64,000 nucleotides of DNA from Streptomyces sp. NBC_00569 (lineage in GTDB: Bacteria; Actinomycetota; Actinomycetes; Streptomycetales; Streptomycetaceae): contig NZ_CP107783.1 in the NCBI RefSeq assembly GCF_036345255.1, forward strand, positions 7,805,001 to 7,869,000, written 5' to 3'. Made by a program: the position numbers and the translations under genes. Within the stretch, counting starts at the first letter, position 1; each line of letters starts with the position of its first letter. The notes under the pieces are model-generated. The model was not told the DNA's origin. It saw only the letters and a program-made list of their open reading frames with translations, and searched no databases. Shown here one piece after another: positions 19,221 to 28,659 of the stretch.

Positions 19221-20152
19221 GCACGACACGGAAGCACACGGCGCTGCCCAAGGCGCAGATCCTCATCGAGGCGCTGCCCTGGCTCACCCGGCACCAGGGC
19301 AAGACCGTCGTCATCAAGTTCGGCGGCAACGCCATGATCGACGAGGACCTCAAGGCCGCCTTCGCGCAGGACGTCGTCTTCCTGCACCACGCGGGCCTCA
19401 AGCCCGTCGTCGTGCACGGCGGCGGACCGCAGATCAGCAAGGCCCTCGACCGGCACGGCATCGTCAGCGAGTTCAAGGCGGGCCTGCGGGTCACCACCGA
19501 GGACGCGATGGACGTCGTGCGGATGGTCCTGGCCGGCCAGGTGCAGCGCGAGCTCGTCGGGCTCCTCAACGAGCACGGCCCGCTCGCCATCGGCCTCACC
19601 GGCGAGGACGCGCACACCATCACCGCCACCAAGCACAAGCCCGAGATCGGCGGCGAACTGATCGACATCGGCCGGGTCGGCGAGATCACCGAGATCGACA
19701 CCGGCGCCATCGAGGCCCTGCTCGCGGACGGCCGTATCCCCGTCGTCTCCTCGATCGCCCGCTCCCAGGACGACGGACACGTCTACAACGTCAATGCCGA
19801 TACGGCGGCTGCGGCCCTCGCCGCGGCGCTGGGCGCCGAGACCTTGATGGTCCTGACCGACGTCGAGGGCCTCTACGAGGACTGGCCGAACTCCGACGAG
19901 GTCATCAGCAGGCTCACCGCGAGCGAGCTGGAGAAGCTCCTTCCCGAGCTGGCCAGCGGCATGGTGCCCAAGATGGAGGGCTGCCTGCACGCCGTGCGGG
20001 GCGGCGTGACGACCGCCCGCGTCATCGACGGCCGGGTCCCGCACTCGATCCTGCTGGAGATCTTCACCGACGAGGGCATCGGCACGATGGTCGTGCCGGA
20101 CGCCCCCGAGGCCACCGACGTGAGCGCCATCGACGCACAGGGGGAGTCATGA
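19217..20152 (+). CDS. argB: Acetylglutamate kinase
   Basis: A 311-aa amino-acid kinase that phosphorylates N-acetylglutamate. Phosphate-binding motifs KFGGNAMID and VHGGGPQIS are present, with [17 protein letters not shown] in the nucleotide half. An N-terminal extension of about 30 residues ([20 protein letters not shown]) precedes the kinase core. In other bacteria this helix goes with hexameric, arginine-inhibited enzymes, so feedback control is likely. The start is ATG 19217, inside the argJ stop (ATGA); the frame remains open far upstream through argJ only because of base bias. It overlaps argD by four bases. Confidence 0.96.
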   Translation: MSTTRKHTALPKAQILIEALPWLTRHQGKTVVIKFGGNAMIDEDLKAAFAQDVVFLHHAGLKPVVVHGGGPQISKALDRHGIVSEFKAGLRVTTEDAMDVVRMVLAGQVQRELVGLLNEHGPLAIGLTGEDAHTITATKHKPEIGGELIDIGRVGEITEIDTGAIEALLADGRIPVVSSIARSQDDGHVYNVNADTAAAALAAALGAETLMVLTDVEGLYEDWPNSDEVISRLTASELEKLLPELASGMVPKMEGCLHAVRGGVTTARVIDGRVPHSILLEIFTDEGIGTMVVPDAPEATDVSAIDAQGES

Positions 20153-21351
20153 GCAACCAGGAGCTGACCGCGCGCTGGCAGGGCGCGCTCATGGACAACT
20201 ACGGCACGCCCCGGCTGCCCCTCGTCCGCGGCGCGGGCGCCAAGGTGTGGGACGCCGACGGCAAGGAGTACGTCGACTTCGTCGGCGGCATCGCGGTCAA
20301 CGCCCTCGGCCACGCGCACCCCGCGGTCGTCCAGGCGGTCACCGAGCAGATCGCCTCCCTCGGCCATGTCTCGAACCTCTTCGTCGCCGAGCCGCCCGTC
20401 GAGCTCGCCGAGCGGCTCCTCCAGCTCTTCGGCCGGTCCGGCCGCGTGTACTTCTGCAACTCGGGCGCCGAGGCCAACGAGGGTGCCTTCAAGATCGGCC
20501 GCCTGACGGGCCGTTCGCACATGGTCGCCACCCAGGGCGGCTTCCACGGCCGGACGATGGGCTCCCTCGCGCTGACGGGCCAGCCCGGCAAGCAGGAGCC
20601 GTTCGTACCGCTGCCCGGCGACGTCACGCATGTCCCGTACGGCGATGCCGAGGCGCTGCGGGCGGCGGTCACGGAAGAGACCGCGCTCGTGATCATCGAG
20701 CCGATCCAGGGCGAGAACGGCGTCGTCGTCCCGCCCGCCGGCTACCTCAGGGCGGCCAGGGAGATCACCCGGGCCACCGGCACCCTGCTCGTCCTCGACG
20801 AGGTGCAGACCGGTATCGGCAGGACCGGCCACTGGTTCGCGTACCAGGCGGAGGAGGGCATCGCCCCCGACGTCGTCACGCTCGCCAAGGGGCTCGGCGG
20901 CGGACTGCCCATCGGCGCGACCGTCGCGTTCGGTGAGACGGCCGAGCTGCTCAAGCCCGGTCACCACGGCACGACGTTCGGCGGGAATCCCGTCGCCTGC
21001 GCGGCCGGCCTCGCGGTGCTCGACACCGTCGCGGGCGAGGGCCTCCTGGGCAACGTCAAGCGTGCCGAGGCGCGGCTGAGGGACGGAATCACGTCACTCG
21101 GGCACCCGCTCGTCGGCCACGTAAGGGGCGCCGGGCTCCTCCTGGGTATCGTGCTCACCGAGCCGCTCGCGCCCCAGGTGCAGCAGGCGGCTCAGGACGC
21201 AGGCCTCCTGGTGAACGCGCCCGCCCCAGATGTCGTACGGCTCATGCCGCCGCTCAACCTCCACGACGACGAGGTGGACACCCTCCTCCAGGCGCTGCCC
21301 GGCGTCCTGGACAAGGCCCTCGAAGCGGCCGACGGGGAAGGACGATCCTGA
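20149..21351 (+). CDS. argD: Acetylornithine aminotransferase
   Basis: A 400-aa PLP enzyme of the class III aminotransferases that converts N-acetylglutamate semialdehyde to N-acetylornithine. It has the family stretches [32 protein letters not shown] and [14 protein letters not shown]247 in [14 protein letters not shown] is the Schiff-base lysine, and [15 protein letters not shown] follows. The start overlaps the argB stop (ATGA). It is followed after 17 bases by the arginine repressor gene, keeping enzyme and regulator in one transcript. Confidence 0.96.
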   Translation: MSNQELTARWQGALMDNYGTPRLPLVRGAGAKVWDADGKEYVDFVGGIAVNALGHAHPAVVQAVTEQIASLGHVSNLFVAEPPVELAERLLQLFGRSGRVYFCNSGAEANEGAFKIGRLTGRSHMVATQGGFHGRTMGSLALTGQPGKQEPFVPLPGDVTHVPYGDAEALRAAVTEETALVIIEPIQGENGVVVPPAGYLRAAREITRATGTLLVLDEVQTGIGRTGHWFAYQAEEGIAPDVVTLAKGLGGGLPIGATVAFGETAELLKPGHHGTTFGGNPVACAAGLAVLDTVAGEGLLGNVKRAEARLRDGITSLGHPLVGHVRGAGLLLGIVLTEPLAPQVQQAAQDAGLLVNAPAPDVVRLMPPLNLHDDEVDTLLQALPGVLDKALEAADGEGRS

Positions 21352-21368
21352 GGAATGGGACGACGACG

Positions 21369-21908
21369 ATGAGTCAGGCGCAGGACAACGAGCATGCCGC
21401 GGGACCCGCCGTGCCGCAGACCCGCACCGCGCGCCACCGCCGGATCGTGGACATCCTCAACCGGCAGCCGGTGCGCTCGCAGAGCCAGCTGGCGAAGCTC
21501 CTCGCCGACGACGGCCTCACGGTCACGCAGGCGACGCTCTCCCGGGACCTGGACGAGCTGGGCGCGGTCAAGATCCGCAACACCGGCGGCGAGCTGATCT
21601 ACGCGGTGCCCAGCGAGGGCGGATTCCGCACCCCGCAGGCCCCGCTCGGCGGCTCCGCCAAGGAGGAGCGGATGCGGCGGCTCGCGGGGGAACTGCTGAT
21701 CTCCGCGGAGGCCTCGGCGAACCTCGTGGTCCTGCGCACCCCGCCCGGCGCCGCCCAGTTCCTCGCCTCGGCGATCGACCAGGCGGAACTCCAGGTCATC
21801 CTCGGCACGATCGCGGGTGACGACACCTTGATGCTGATCAGCCGCGACCCGGCCGGCGGGCAGGCGCTCGCCGACCATCTGCTGCGGCTCGCCCAGAACG
21901 ACCACTGA
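21369..21908 (+). CDS. argR: Arginine repressor
   Basis: A 179-aa ArgR with an N-terminal winged helix (about 20-85; [34 protein letters not shown]) and a C-terminal oligomerisation and arginine-binding domain with [14 protein letters not shown] and [12 protein letters not shown], including the GDD aspartates that contact arginine. It should form hexamers that bind the ARG boxes seen before argC and argH. Being last in the operon it is itself under that control. A strong bidirectional terminator follows. Confidence 0.95.
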   Translation: MSQAQDNEHAAGPAVPQTRTARHRRIVDILNRQPVRSQSQLAKLLADDGLTVTQATLSRDLDELGAVKIRNTGGELIYAVPSEGGFRTPQAPLGGSAKEERMRRLAGELLISAEASANLVVLRTPPGAAQFLASAIDQAELQVILGTIAGDDTLMLISRDPAGGQALADHLLRLAQNDH

Positions 21909-21930
21909 GCGCGCTGAATCGTCCGGGCTC

Positions 21931-21969
21931 GCGCCCCGGACCGCCCGATGCACGGGCGGTCCGGGGCGC
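21931..21969. terminator. Bidirectional terminator after argR
   Basis: A perfect 17-bp stem (21931-21947 against 21953-21969) with an ATGCA loop, followed by TTTCGCGTT on the plus strand. It sits between the ends of argR and the convergent transporter gene and can serve both. Confidence 0.88.
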
Positions 21970-21981
21970 TTTCGCGTTCTC

Positions 21982-22953
21982 TCAGGCCTGCTCGGCGCGG
22001 CGAGCCCGGTACGACATCCAGGCGGCGACCAGGGCGCCCGACACGTTGTGCCACACGGAGAACACCGCCGCGGGGAGCGCCGCGAGCGGGCTGAAGTGGG
22101 CTGTGGCGAGCGACGCGGCGAGCCCCGAGTTCTGCATGCCGACCTCGAACGCCATCGCGCGGGACGCGGGCGCCCCGAGGCGGGCCAGCTTTCCGGCGCC
22201 GTAGCCGAGTGCGAGGCCGAGGCCGTTGTGGAGGACGACGGCGAGCAGGACGAGCCCGGCCGCCGACTTGATCGCCGTCGCGCTGCCCGCGACGACCACG
22301 GCCACGATGACGGCGATCGTCAGCGCCGACAGCCAGGGCAGGAAGCCGAGCACCCGGTCGACGTACCGGCCGAGGACCAGGCGCACGACGAGTCCGGCGA
22401 TGACCGGCAGCAGCACGGTCTTGAGGATGTCCGTGACCATCGATCCCGCGTCCACGGGCAGGAACTCGCCCGCGAGGAGCAGGGTCAGCGGCGGCGTGAC
22501 GAGCGGGGCGAGCACGGTCGAGACGGTGGCGACGGAGACGGACAGGGCCACGTCGCCGCGCGCCAGATACGTCACCACGTTGGAGGCCGTGCCGCTGGGG
22601 GCGCAGCCCACGAGGATCACGCCCGCCGCCAACTGGGGCGGCAGGTCGAGGGCGTTGGCTATCAGCCAGCCGAGCCCCGGCATGATCACGTAGTGCGCGA
22701 CGAGTCCGAGGCCGACGGCCCAGGGCCGCTTCGCGACGCCCTTGAAGTCGTGCGGGGTCATCGTGAGCCCCATGCAGAACATCACCACACCCAGCAGGTA
22801 CGGGACGTTCGTCTTCCAGCTCACGAAGGCGTCCGGCAGGGCGAGCCCGATACCGCCCGCCGCGAGCACGAGTACGGGGAACACGGTCACGGCCAGGCGC
22901 GCGGCGCGGTTGCCGGTGTCCGTCGGCTGAGGGATCAATTGTTCGGTCTGCAC
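21982..22953 (-). CDS. Bile acid:sodium symporter (BASS)-family transporter
   Basis: A membrane protein of about 323 residues with nine or ten helices in the BASS fold. Family features are GVVMFCMGLTMTPHDF, the GCAPSGTASNVVTYLARGD crossover region that binds sodium, and FEVGMQNSGLAASLATAHF in the second repeat. Bacterial members carry various organic acids; the substrate here is not known. GTG 22953 (MQTEQLIPQP) is chosen as the likely start. A TTG at 22989 is the furthest in-frame start, and neither has a clear ribosome binding site. It converges with the arginine operon and shares its terminator. Confidence 0.82.
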   Translation of the reverse strand: MQTEQLIPQPTDTGNRAARLAVTVFPVLVLAAGGIGLALPDAFVSWKTNVPYLLGVVMFCMGLTMTPHDFKGVAKRPWAVGLGLVAHYVIMPGLGWLIANALDLPPQLAAGVILVGCAPSGTASNVVTYLARGDVALSVSVATVSTVLAPLVTPPLTLLLAGEFLPVDAGSMVTDILKTVLLPVIAGLVVRLVLGRYVDRVLGFLPWLSALTIAVIVAVVVAGSATAIKSAAGLVLLAVVLHNGLGLALGYGAGKLARLGAPASRAMAFEVGMQNSGLAASLATAHFSPLAALPAAVFSVWHNVSGALVAAWMSYRARRAEQA

Positions 22954-23051
22954 CGGGTGATGCAACGCCGCCGCCCGGCCCGCCCGCAACCGCGTCTCGT
23001 TATGTGGTCCTTACATCTTCATGGGGCCGTCACATCTTCCCCCTGTCCTCG

Positions 23052-23783
23052 TCAGGGGGTCACCGACCAGGTCTCCCCGTCCGCCGTCACCGCGAACGCC
23101 GTGACCCCGGGCTGCGCCTCCAGCCACGCCCGCGCCCCCGGACCCATCGCGTACGCGGCGGTCGCCCAGGTGTCCGCGTCGGTGAGCCCCTCGTGGACGA
23201 CGGTCAGGGAGGCGAGACCGCCGACGGGTGCCTGCCCGGTGTGCGGGTCGACGACGTGGCAGCCGCGCTCCGCGGGACCCGACGTGGCCACCGCGAGCGC
23301 GCCCTGCCGGGACTCGACGACCGCCGCCACCCGACCCGGGCGCAGCGGATGCGCGACGCCCACGCGCCACGGGCCGCCGTGGAGCTGGACGTCGCCGCCG
23401 CCGTTCAGACAGACGCCGGTCGCGCCCGCGGCGAGCAGCCCCTCGGCCGCGCGTTCCACCGCCCACCCCTTGACGAGGCCGCTCGGGTCGAAGCCGCCGG
23501 AGTGCCCCGCGGTGAACCAGCCGCCGGTGTGCTCCCGCGCCCGCTCGCACCGTCGCAGCACCTCGCGGACCTCGGGCGCACAGTCCTGGGGCGCGAGCTC
23601 GCCCCGGGCGATCCGGCTGACCGCGCTGTCCTCTCGGTACGTCGAGAAGACGGCGTCCACATGACGCAGCCACGCCTCCGCCTCGTCGAGCGCCCGCGGA
23701 TCCACGTCCGTGCCGCGCACGGTGATCGAGAACACCGTGCCCATGGTGTGCACGACCCGGTGCAGCCCGGCCGCCTCACCCAC
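23052..23783 (-). CDS. FAD:protein FMN transferase (ApbE-like)
   Basis: A 243-aa ApbE/flavin-transferase that attaches FMN covalently to a threonine of partner proteins outside the membrane. It contains GTVFSITVRG near the start, the conserved SGGFDPSGLVKGWAVE, the NGGGDVQLHG segment and the C-terminal DADTWATAAYAMG Mg/FAD site. It is shorter than the usual 300-350 residues and has no signal peptide, so it may modify its partner before export. GTG 23783 overlaps the stop of the FMN-binding protein gene by eight bases. The partner carrying the SGAT target is that immediately upstream gene. Confidence 0.87.
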   Translation of the reverse strand: MGEAAGLHRVVHTMGTVFSITVRGTDVDPRALDEAEAWLRHVDAVFSTYREDSAVSRIARGELAPQDCAPEVREVLRRCERAREHTGGWFTAGHSGGFDPSGLVKGWAVERAAEGLLAAGATGVCLNGGGDVQLHGGPWRVGVAHPLRPGRVAAVVESRQGALAVATSGPAERGCHVVDPHTGQAPVGGLASLTVVHEGLTDADTWATAAYAMGPGARAWLEAQPGVTAFAVTADGETWSVTP

Positions 23784-24240
23784 GGGCCTGGTCCAGCGCG
23801 CTCTGCAGCGACGAGATGTAGCCCTCGCTGGTGAACGTGGCGCCGGAGACGGTGTCGATCCGGGCGCTCTGGGCGTCCAGGGTCTCCTGCACGAGGGTCG
23901 GGACCGAGGACGAGGCGATGTCCTGGCTGCGCCGGTCGCCCGACGGGGTCTTGACGGCACGGACGGCGGTGATCTTCGCGCCGTCGACGGTGATCTCGAC
24001 CTGGACGGGGCCGTAACGCGTCTGCACGGTCTCGCCGGTGAGAGTCCGCTTCCCGCTCGCGCTGCCGGACCCGGTGCCGCCCGGGACCGCCGGGGACCGG
24101 CTGGACGCCGGGGTCCGCGGGGCCGCCGTGGCCGGCGGAGAGTGCGGCTTGAGTGCGAGCGCCAGCGTCGTCACGGAGACGGTCGCGACGCAGGTCAGGA
24201 CGGTACGGCGGATCGGATGGGCTCTCATGGCGCGGCTCAC
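23776..24240 (-). CDS. Exported FMN-binding domain protein
   Basis: A 154-aa protein with an N-terminal hydrophobic signal or anchor (TVLTCVATVSVTTLALAL), a proline/serine linker and one FMN-binding domain (about residues 68-150). The flavinylation motif DTVSGATFTSEGY is complete, with T135 the expected site for covalent FMN. The protein should carry electrons on the outer face of the membrane. GTG 24240 overlaps the stop of the ferric-reductase-like gene (GTGA), which indicates translational coupling; ATG 24228 is a second option. The downstream ApbE is its likely modifying enzyme. Confidence 0.85.
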   Translation of the reverse strand: MSRAMRAHPIRRTVLTCVATVSVTTLALALKPHSPPATAAPRTPASSRSPAVPGGTGSGSASGKRTLTGETVQTRYGPVQVEITVDGAKITAVRAVKTPSGDRRSQDIASSSVPTLVQETLDAQSARIDTVSGATFTSEGYISSLQSALDQARG

Positions 24241-25604
24241 AGCTCGAACGACTCGTAGTGGACACGGGAAGCGGGCACTCCGGCCTCGCGCAGGGCGTCG
24301 TACGAGGCGAGCGCGAGGCCGTGCGGCCCGCACAGGTAGACGTCGTGGGCCGCGATGTCCGGGAGCATCCGGCGCAGTCCGTCCGCGGTGACGTCCGTCC
24401 GGGTGCCGTCGGCGTCGTTCAGGGCGTACACGAGGCGGGCGCCGCGGCCGGCCGCGATCGACTCCAGTTCACCGCGCAGCGCCAACTCCTCGGCGGTGCG
24501 CGCCCGGTAGAGCAGCGTCAGGTCGCCCGGCGCCGCCGGCAGCGTCTCGAAGAGCGTGCGCAGGGGGGTGATGCCCGTGCCACCCGCGAGCAGCAGCACC
24601 CGGCGCGAGCGCCGCAGCCCCGCCGTCAGCGCCCCGTACGGCCCCTCCGCCCACACCCGCGTACCCCGCGTCAGGCCCGCGACGGACGCGCTGTGGTCGC
24701 CCAGCGCCTTCACCGTGATCCGCAGGAACCCGCCGCGCGGCACCGCCGACAGGGAGTACGGGTGCGAGGCTCCCCACATGCCGGGCGTGAAAAAGCGCCA
24801 GCGGAAGAACTGACCCGGTTCCGCGCCGAGCGCCTCCAGCCGTCGGCCGCCCACCCACACCGACGTCACCCCCGGCGCCTCCCGCACGACGGCCTCGACG
24901 CGCAGCCGGTGCCGGACGTTGAGCCGCACCGGCACCAGCACCCGGAACCACAGCACGAGCGCGGCCACCCCCAGATAGAGGGCGTACCAGGCCGCACGGG
25001 CGGCCGCCCCGCCCGTGAAGTCGGCGCCGAGCGCCAGTTGGTGCCCGAACGCGAGGAAGATCGCCGCGTACGTCAGGACGTGCAGGTAGTACCAGGTCTC
25101 GTACCGCATTCGGCGGCGCACCGCGCGTGCCGACACGAAGCCCACGAGCACGAGCACGGCCGCGCCCACCGTGCCCTTCAGCATCTCCGGGTAGTCGAGG
25201 ACGATCGTGCCGAGCTCCGACACCGGGTCGGTACGGCTCTGCGCCGCGTAGCCGAGAGTGATCAGGAGGATGTGGCCGAGGAGCAGACCGACCGTCCAGC
25301 GGCCGGCCGAGGCGTGCCAGCGCGCCGTCCTGTCGCTGCCGAGCCCCTTCTCCAGAAGCGGCACGCGCGCCATCAGGGCGACGAGGAGCGCGCACATGTA
25401 GCCGCACATCAGGCCCATGATCCGGCCCGCCCCCGTCAGCCAGCCGTCGGCGCCGGACACGACGCCGGTACCCTGCCACCACAGGGCGAGCACCGCGGCC
25501 CCGCCCGCGCCCGCGGCGGCCAGCAGGGGCACCGCGGGGGAGCGGCGGCGCGCCGGGCGCGGGGCTCGGTGGCGCAGCGGCGGGGGGCTGTGCGTGGTGG
25601 TCAC
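24237..25604 (-). CDS. Ferric-reductase-like transmembrane flavoprotein
   Basis: A 455-aa protein with about six membrane helices of the ferric reductase/NOX type (residues about 22-225, containing histidines such as WHASAGRWTVGLLLGH and YYLHVLTYAAIFLAFGH that could ligate heme). A cytosolic ferredoxin-reductase-like module follows: an FAD-binding HPYSLSAVPRGG motif and NAD-binding LLLAGGTGITPLRTLFE and VYLCGPHG. It probably passes electrons from NAD(P)H across the membrane to the flavinylated partner encoded next. GTG start with GAGGAG eight bases upstream. It is first in the three-gene cassette and divergent from the two-component system. Confidence 0.87.
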   Translation of the reverse strand: MTTTHSPPPLRHRAPRPARRRSPAVPLLAAAGAGGAAVLALWWQGTGVVSGADGWLTGAGRIMGLMCGYMCALLVALMARVPLLEKGLGSDRTARWHASAGRWTVGLLLGHILLITLGYAAQSRTDPVSELGTIVLDYPEMLKGTVGAAVLVLVGFVSARAVRRRMRYETWYYLHVLTYAAIFLAFGHQLALGADFTGGAAARAAWYALYLGVAALVLWFRVLVPVRLNVRHRLRVEAVVREAPGVTSVWVGGRRLEALGAEPGQFFRWRFFTPGMWGASHPYSLSAVPRGGFLRITVKALGDHSASVAGLTRGTRVWAEGPYGALTAGLRRSRRVLLLAGGTGITPLRTLFETLPAAPGDLTLLYRARTAEELALRGELESIAAGRGARLVYALNDADGTRTDVTADGLRRMLPDIAAHDVYLCGPHGLALASYDALREAGVPASRVHYESFEL

Positions 25605-25668
25605 CGGAGCGGCTCCTCGTCGGATCAGGTCGGGCGGGCCGGACAGGACGCAACTGTGCGGCCCGAAC

Positions 25669-25690
25669 CTCTGAGCGGGCTCTGAACGGG
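25669..25690. promoter_or_regulatory. Tandem 11-bp direct repeat, operator candidate
   Basis: Two abutting copies, CTCTGAGCGGG (25669-25679) and CTCTGAACGGG (25680-25690), lie between the divergent ferric-reductase-like and response-regulator genes. An 11-bp period is one helical turn, which is the usual spacing of the two half-sites bound by a dimer of an OmpR-type regulator. The likeliest binder is the adjacent response regulator. Confidence 0.55.
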
Positions 25691-25748
25691 CGGCCCCGCA
25701 CCTTCTTCAGAGCGAACTCACAGCAATCCGAGAGAGCCTTGCGACGAG

Positions 25749-26477
25749 ATGAACGAACGCCCCGCACTCACCCGCCCCGACGGCACCCCCGTGCGCGTGC
25801 TCGTCGTCGACGACGAACCCGACATCGCCGAGGTCGTGACCGGAGTCCTGCGCTACGAGGGCTGGGACGTCCGCACCGCCGGGACCGGCCGTGACGCCGT
25901 GCGCGAAGGACTCGACTTCCGTCCCGACGCCGTCGTCCTCGACATCATGCTGCCGGACCGTGACGGCCTGTCCGTCCTGCGCGAACTGCGCGCCGCGCAG
26001 CCGCACGTCTGCGTGCTCTTCCTCACGGCCCGCGACACCGTCGAGGACCGGGTCACCGGCATCACCGCGGGCGGCGACGACTACGTGACCAAGCCGTTCA
26101 GCCTGGAGGAACTGGTGGCGCGGCTGCGCGGCCTGCTGCGCCGGGCCGGCATGACCAGGGAACTCGCCGCGAGCGCCCAGCTCACCGTCGGTGACCTGGT
26201 GATGGACGAGGACGCCCGCGAGGTCACGCGCGGCGGCACGGGCATCGACCTGTCGCCGACCGAGTTCGAGCTCCTGCGCTGCCTGATGCGCAACCCACGC
26301 CGCGTCCTCAGCAAGACCCAGCTCCTCGACCGCGTCTGGTCCTACGACTTCGGCGGCCAGGCCCATGTCGTCGAGCTCTACGTCTCCTACCTGCGCAAGA
26401 AGATCGACGCCGGCCGCGAACCCATGATCCACACGGTGCGCGGCGCCGGGTACGTCCTGAAGCCGGCCGGCCGATGA
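25749..26477 (+). CDS. OmpR-family response regulator
   Basis: A 242-aa regulator with an N-terminal receiver domain (DDE at residues about 21-23, phosphoacceptor D65 in VVLDIMLPDRDG, switch lysine in YVTKPFSLEEL) and a C-terminal winged helix (IDLSPTEFELLRCLMRNP, VVELYVSYLRKKID, HTVRGAGYVL). Start ATG 25749. Its last four bases overlap the sensor kinase gene (ATGA). It is divergent from the extracytoplasmic flavin cassette and probably controls it through the tandem repeat in between. Confidence 0.92.
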   Translation: MNERPALTRPDGTPVRVLVVDDEPDIAEVVTGVLRYEGWDVRTAGTGRDAVREGLDFRPDAVVLDIMLPDRDGLSVLRELRAAQPHVCVLFLTARDTVEDRVTGITAGGDDYVTKPFSLEELVARLRGLLRRAGMTRELAASAQLTVGDLVMDEDAREVTRGGTGIDLSPTEFELLRCLMRNPRRVLSKTQLLDRVWSYDFGGQAHVVELYVSYLRKKIDAGREPMIHTVRGAGYVLKPAGR

Positions 26478-27952
26478 ACCGGCCGCGCCCGCGCATCCCG
26501 CACACCCTGCGCGCCCGGCTCACCGCCGGGCTCGTCCTGCTGCTCGCCGTCAGCTGCGCGGCCGTCGGTGTGGCCGCGGTCGTCGAACTGCGCGGCTTTC
26601 TCACCGGGCGGCTCGACCAGCAGCTCCACGAGGCCGGCAGCGCCCTGCCCGCCAGCCTCGAACACAGCGGCCGGGCGCCCGACGATCACGACGGGGACGA
26701 GCACGCCGACACCCGCCGCCAGGCCACCGGCACCCTCGGCGTCCGGCTCCTCGGCGGCGCCGTCACCAGCGCCGCCGTCGTCCGGGCGGGCGCAGTCTCC
26801 GATGGCCCTGCCGACCTGGGCGTGCGCCTGTCGGGTGCGGACCGCAGGACCCTCGCCCGCCTGCCCGTCGACGGGCGCGGTCACACCGTGCGGCTGTCGT
26901 CCCTGGACCGCTACCGGGTCGAGGCCTTCGAGGGGAGGGACGGCGACGTCCTCGTCACGGGCCTGCCGCTGGAGCCCCTCGAAGCCACCGTGCACCGCCT
27001 CGAACTCGTGTCGGCGGGCGTCTTCGGGATCGCGCTCGCCGCCACCGGCGTCGCCGGCGCCCTCTGGGTGCGCTGGTCCCTGCGCCCGCTGAGCCGGGTC
27101 GCCGCGACCGCCACCCGCGTCAGTGAACTGTCGCTCGCGAGCGGCGCGGTGGTCCTGCCGCCGCGCGCCCCCGAGTCCGACCCGCGCAGCGAGGTCGGCC
27201 AGGTGGCGTCCGCCTTCAACCGCATGCTCGGCCACGTCGAGGACGCGCTCACCCGCCGGCACGCCTCCGAGGAACGCCTGCGCAGCTTCTCCGCCGACGC
27301 GAGCCACGAATTGCGCACCCCCGTCGCCTCCATCCGCGGCCACGCGGAACTCGCCCTCCTGCACCGGGGCCCCGTACCCGCCGAGGTCCGCCGTGCGCTG
27401 GAGCGCATCGCCGCGGAGTCCGGACGGATGGGCGAGGTGGTCGAGGACCTGCTCCTGCTCGCCCGCCTGGACGCGGGCCGACCCCTGGAACGCGAGCCGG
27501 TCGACCTCACGCGCCTCGTGCTCGACGCGGTCACCGACGCCCGGGCGGCGGGTCCGGACCACCGCTGGGTCATGGAGCTCCCGGAAGAACCGGTCACCGT
27601 CACGGGCGACGCGCACCGCCTCCACCAGGCCGTCGCCAACCTCCTGGCCAACGCCCGCCTGCACACCCCGCCCGGCACCCGGGTCACCGCCCGCATCGAC
27701 GCCGACGAGCTCGGGGTGTCGCTGTCGGTACGGGACGACGGTCCCGGCGTCCCGGAGGAGATCCGCGACGGGATCTTCGAACGCTTCACCCACGGCGACC
27801 GGCCCAGGCCGGCCGGGGCGGGCGGCGGCACCGGACTCGGCCTCGCCATCGTGACGGCGGTCGCGGAGGCACACGGCGGCACCGCGACGCTGCGCAGCGA
27901 GCCGGGCGAGACCGTGTTCACGGTCCGCCTGCCGAAGGCGCCGCCTCAGTAG
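26474..27952 (+). CDS. Membrane sensor histidine kinase
   Basis: A 492-aa kinase with two membrane helices (about 16-38 and 180-200) enclosing an extracytoplasmic sensor loop, then a HAMP linker, H278 in SADASHELRTPVASIRGH, the N-box VANLLANARLHTP, and ATP-site motifs VRDDGPGVPEEI and GGGTGLGLAIV. The loop includes a short histidine/aspartate stretch (APDDHDGDEHADTRR) that could bind a metal ion, although that is inference. It is coupled to the response regulator and overlaps the end of the convergent L,D-transpeptidase-like gene by seven bases. Confidence 0.91.
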   Translation: MNRPRPRIPHTLRARLTAGLVLLLAVSCAAVGVAAVVELRGFLTGRLDQQLHEAGSALPASLEHSGRAPDDHDGDEHADTRRQATGTLGVRLLGGAVTSAAVVRAGAVSDGPADLGVRLSGADRRTLARLPVDGRGHTVRLSSLDRYRVEAFEGRDGDVLVTGLPLEPLEATVHRLELVSAGVFGIALAATGVAGALWVRWSLRPLSRVAATATRVSELSLASGAVVLPPRAPESDPRSEVGQVASAFNRMLGHVEDALTRRHASEERLRSFSADASHELRTPVASIRGHAELALLHRGPVPAEVRRALERIAAESGRMGEVVEDLLLLARLDAGRPLEREPVDLTRLVLDAVTDARAAGPDHRWVMELPEEPVTVTGDAHRLHQAVANLLANARLHTPPGTRVTARIDADELGVSLSVRDDGPGVPEEIRDGIFERFTHGDRPRPAGAGGGTGLGLAIVTAVAEAHGGTATLRSEPGETVFTVRLPKAPPQ

Positions 27953-28656
27953 CGCGTGATCGCGGTCGCGCCGCTCGCCGTTCCGATTGCGATGTGCGGC
28001 CGCCGGCCCGGCTCGGCCCAGCGCAGGATGCGCCGCATCGCGTCCGCCGGGACCGACACGCATCCGGCCGTCGCCCCGCGCCCGTTCACGTGCAGGAAGA
28101 TCCCCGCTCCGCGTCCGCGCACCGGCCGGTCGTAGTTGTAGGCGACGACGAAGGCGTGCGCGTACTGGGTCGCGTACGACACGAGGTGTTCGGACTCGGC
28201 GGCGCGGCAGTCGGCCGGACGCGGCTCGGTCCAGCGGTTGTAGGACCGCGAGTCGTTGTCCTGGCACCACCAGGAGTCCTGGTGCACGCGCCGGTAGGCG
28301 GCGGTCGTACCGGCCGGGGCGGGCTCGGTCCCGAAGGCGAACGGCAGGCCGTACAGCCCCGTGGGTGTCGTGTACGTGCCCTGCTTGCGCGAGCCGCCGT
28401 CGGTGAGGCCCTTCGCGCCGAACCGCGCCGCCGCCGAACCTGCCGCGACCCACCGGCCGTCGCGCCGGTCCCACCAGGTGACGGTGCCGGTGATGGAGCC
28501 CGTGCGCGCGGCCTGCGCGGTGACGAGCTGGGAGCCGCCGCCCGTGTCGGCCATCCGGGCGGGCAGCGGCGCGGGCCCGCCGGGCGGTGCCGCGCCCAGG
28601 ATCAGCAGGGCGGTCGTCGCGGCCAGGGACGCGATGGTGACAGGTCGTGAGCGCAT
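27946..28656 (-). CDS. Secreted L,D-transpeptidase-like (YkuD-fold) protein
   Basis: A 236-aa protein with a Sec signal peptide (TIASLAATTALLILGAA) and a mature domain with the L,D-transpeptidase core. The strand GIFLHVNGRGATAGCVSVP contains the histidine and catalytic cysteine in the usual T-x-G-C-V-S arrangement. The preceding YNYDRPVRGRGAG and YTTPTGLYGLPFAFG are typical of actinobacterial relatives. It may cross-link or trim peptidoglycan. Its stop overlaps the end of the sensor kinase gene. It starts three bases after the PNPOx-like gene, so the two are likely co-transcribed. Confidence 0.8.
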   Translation of the reverse strand: MRSRPVTIASLAATTALLILGAAPPGGPAPLPARMADTGGGSQLVTAQAARTGSITGTVTWWDRRDGRWVAAGSAAARFGAKGLTDGGSRKQGTYTTPTGLYGLPFAFGTEPAPAGTTAAYRRVHQDSWWCQDNDSRSYNRWTEPRPADCRAAESEHLVSYATQYAHAFVVAYNYDRPVRGRGAGIFLHVNGRGATAGCVSVPADAMRRILRWAEPGRRPHIAIGTASGATAITRY

Positions 28657-28659
28657 GTG

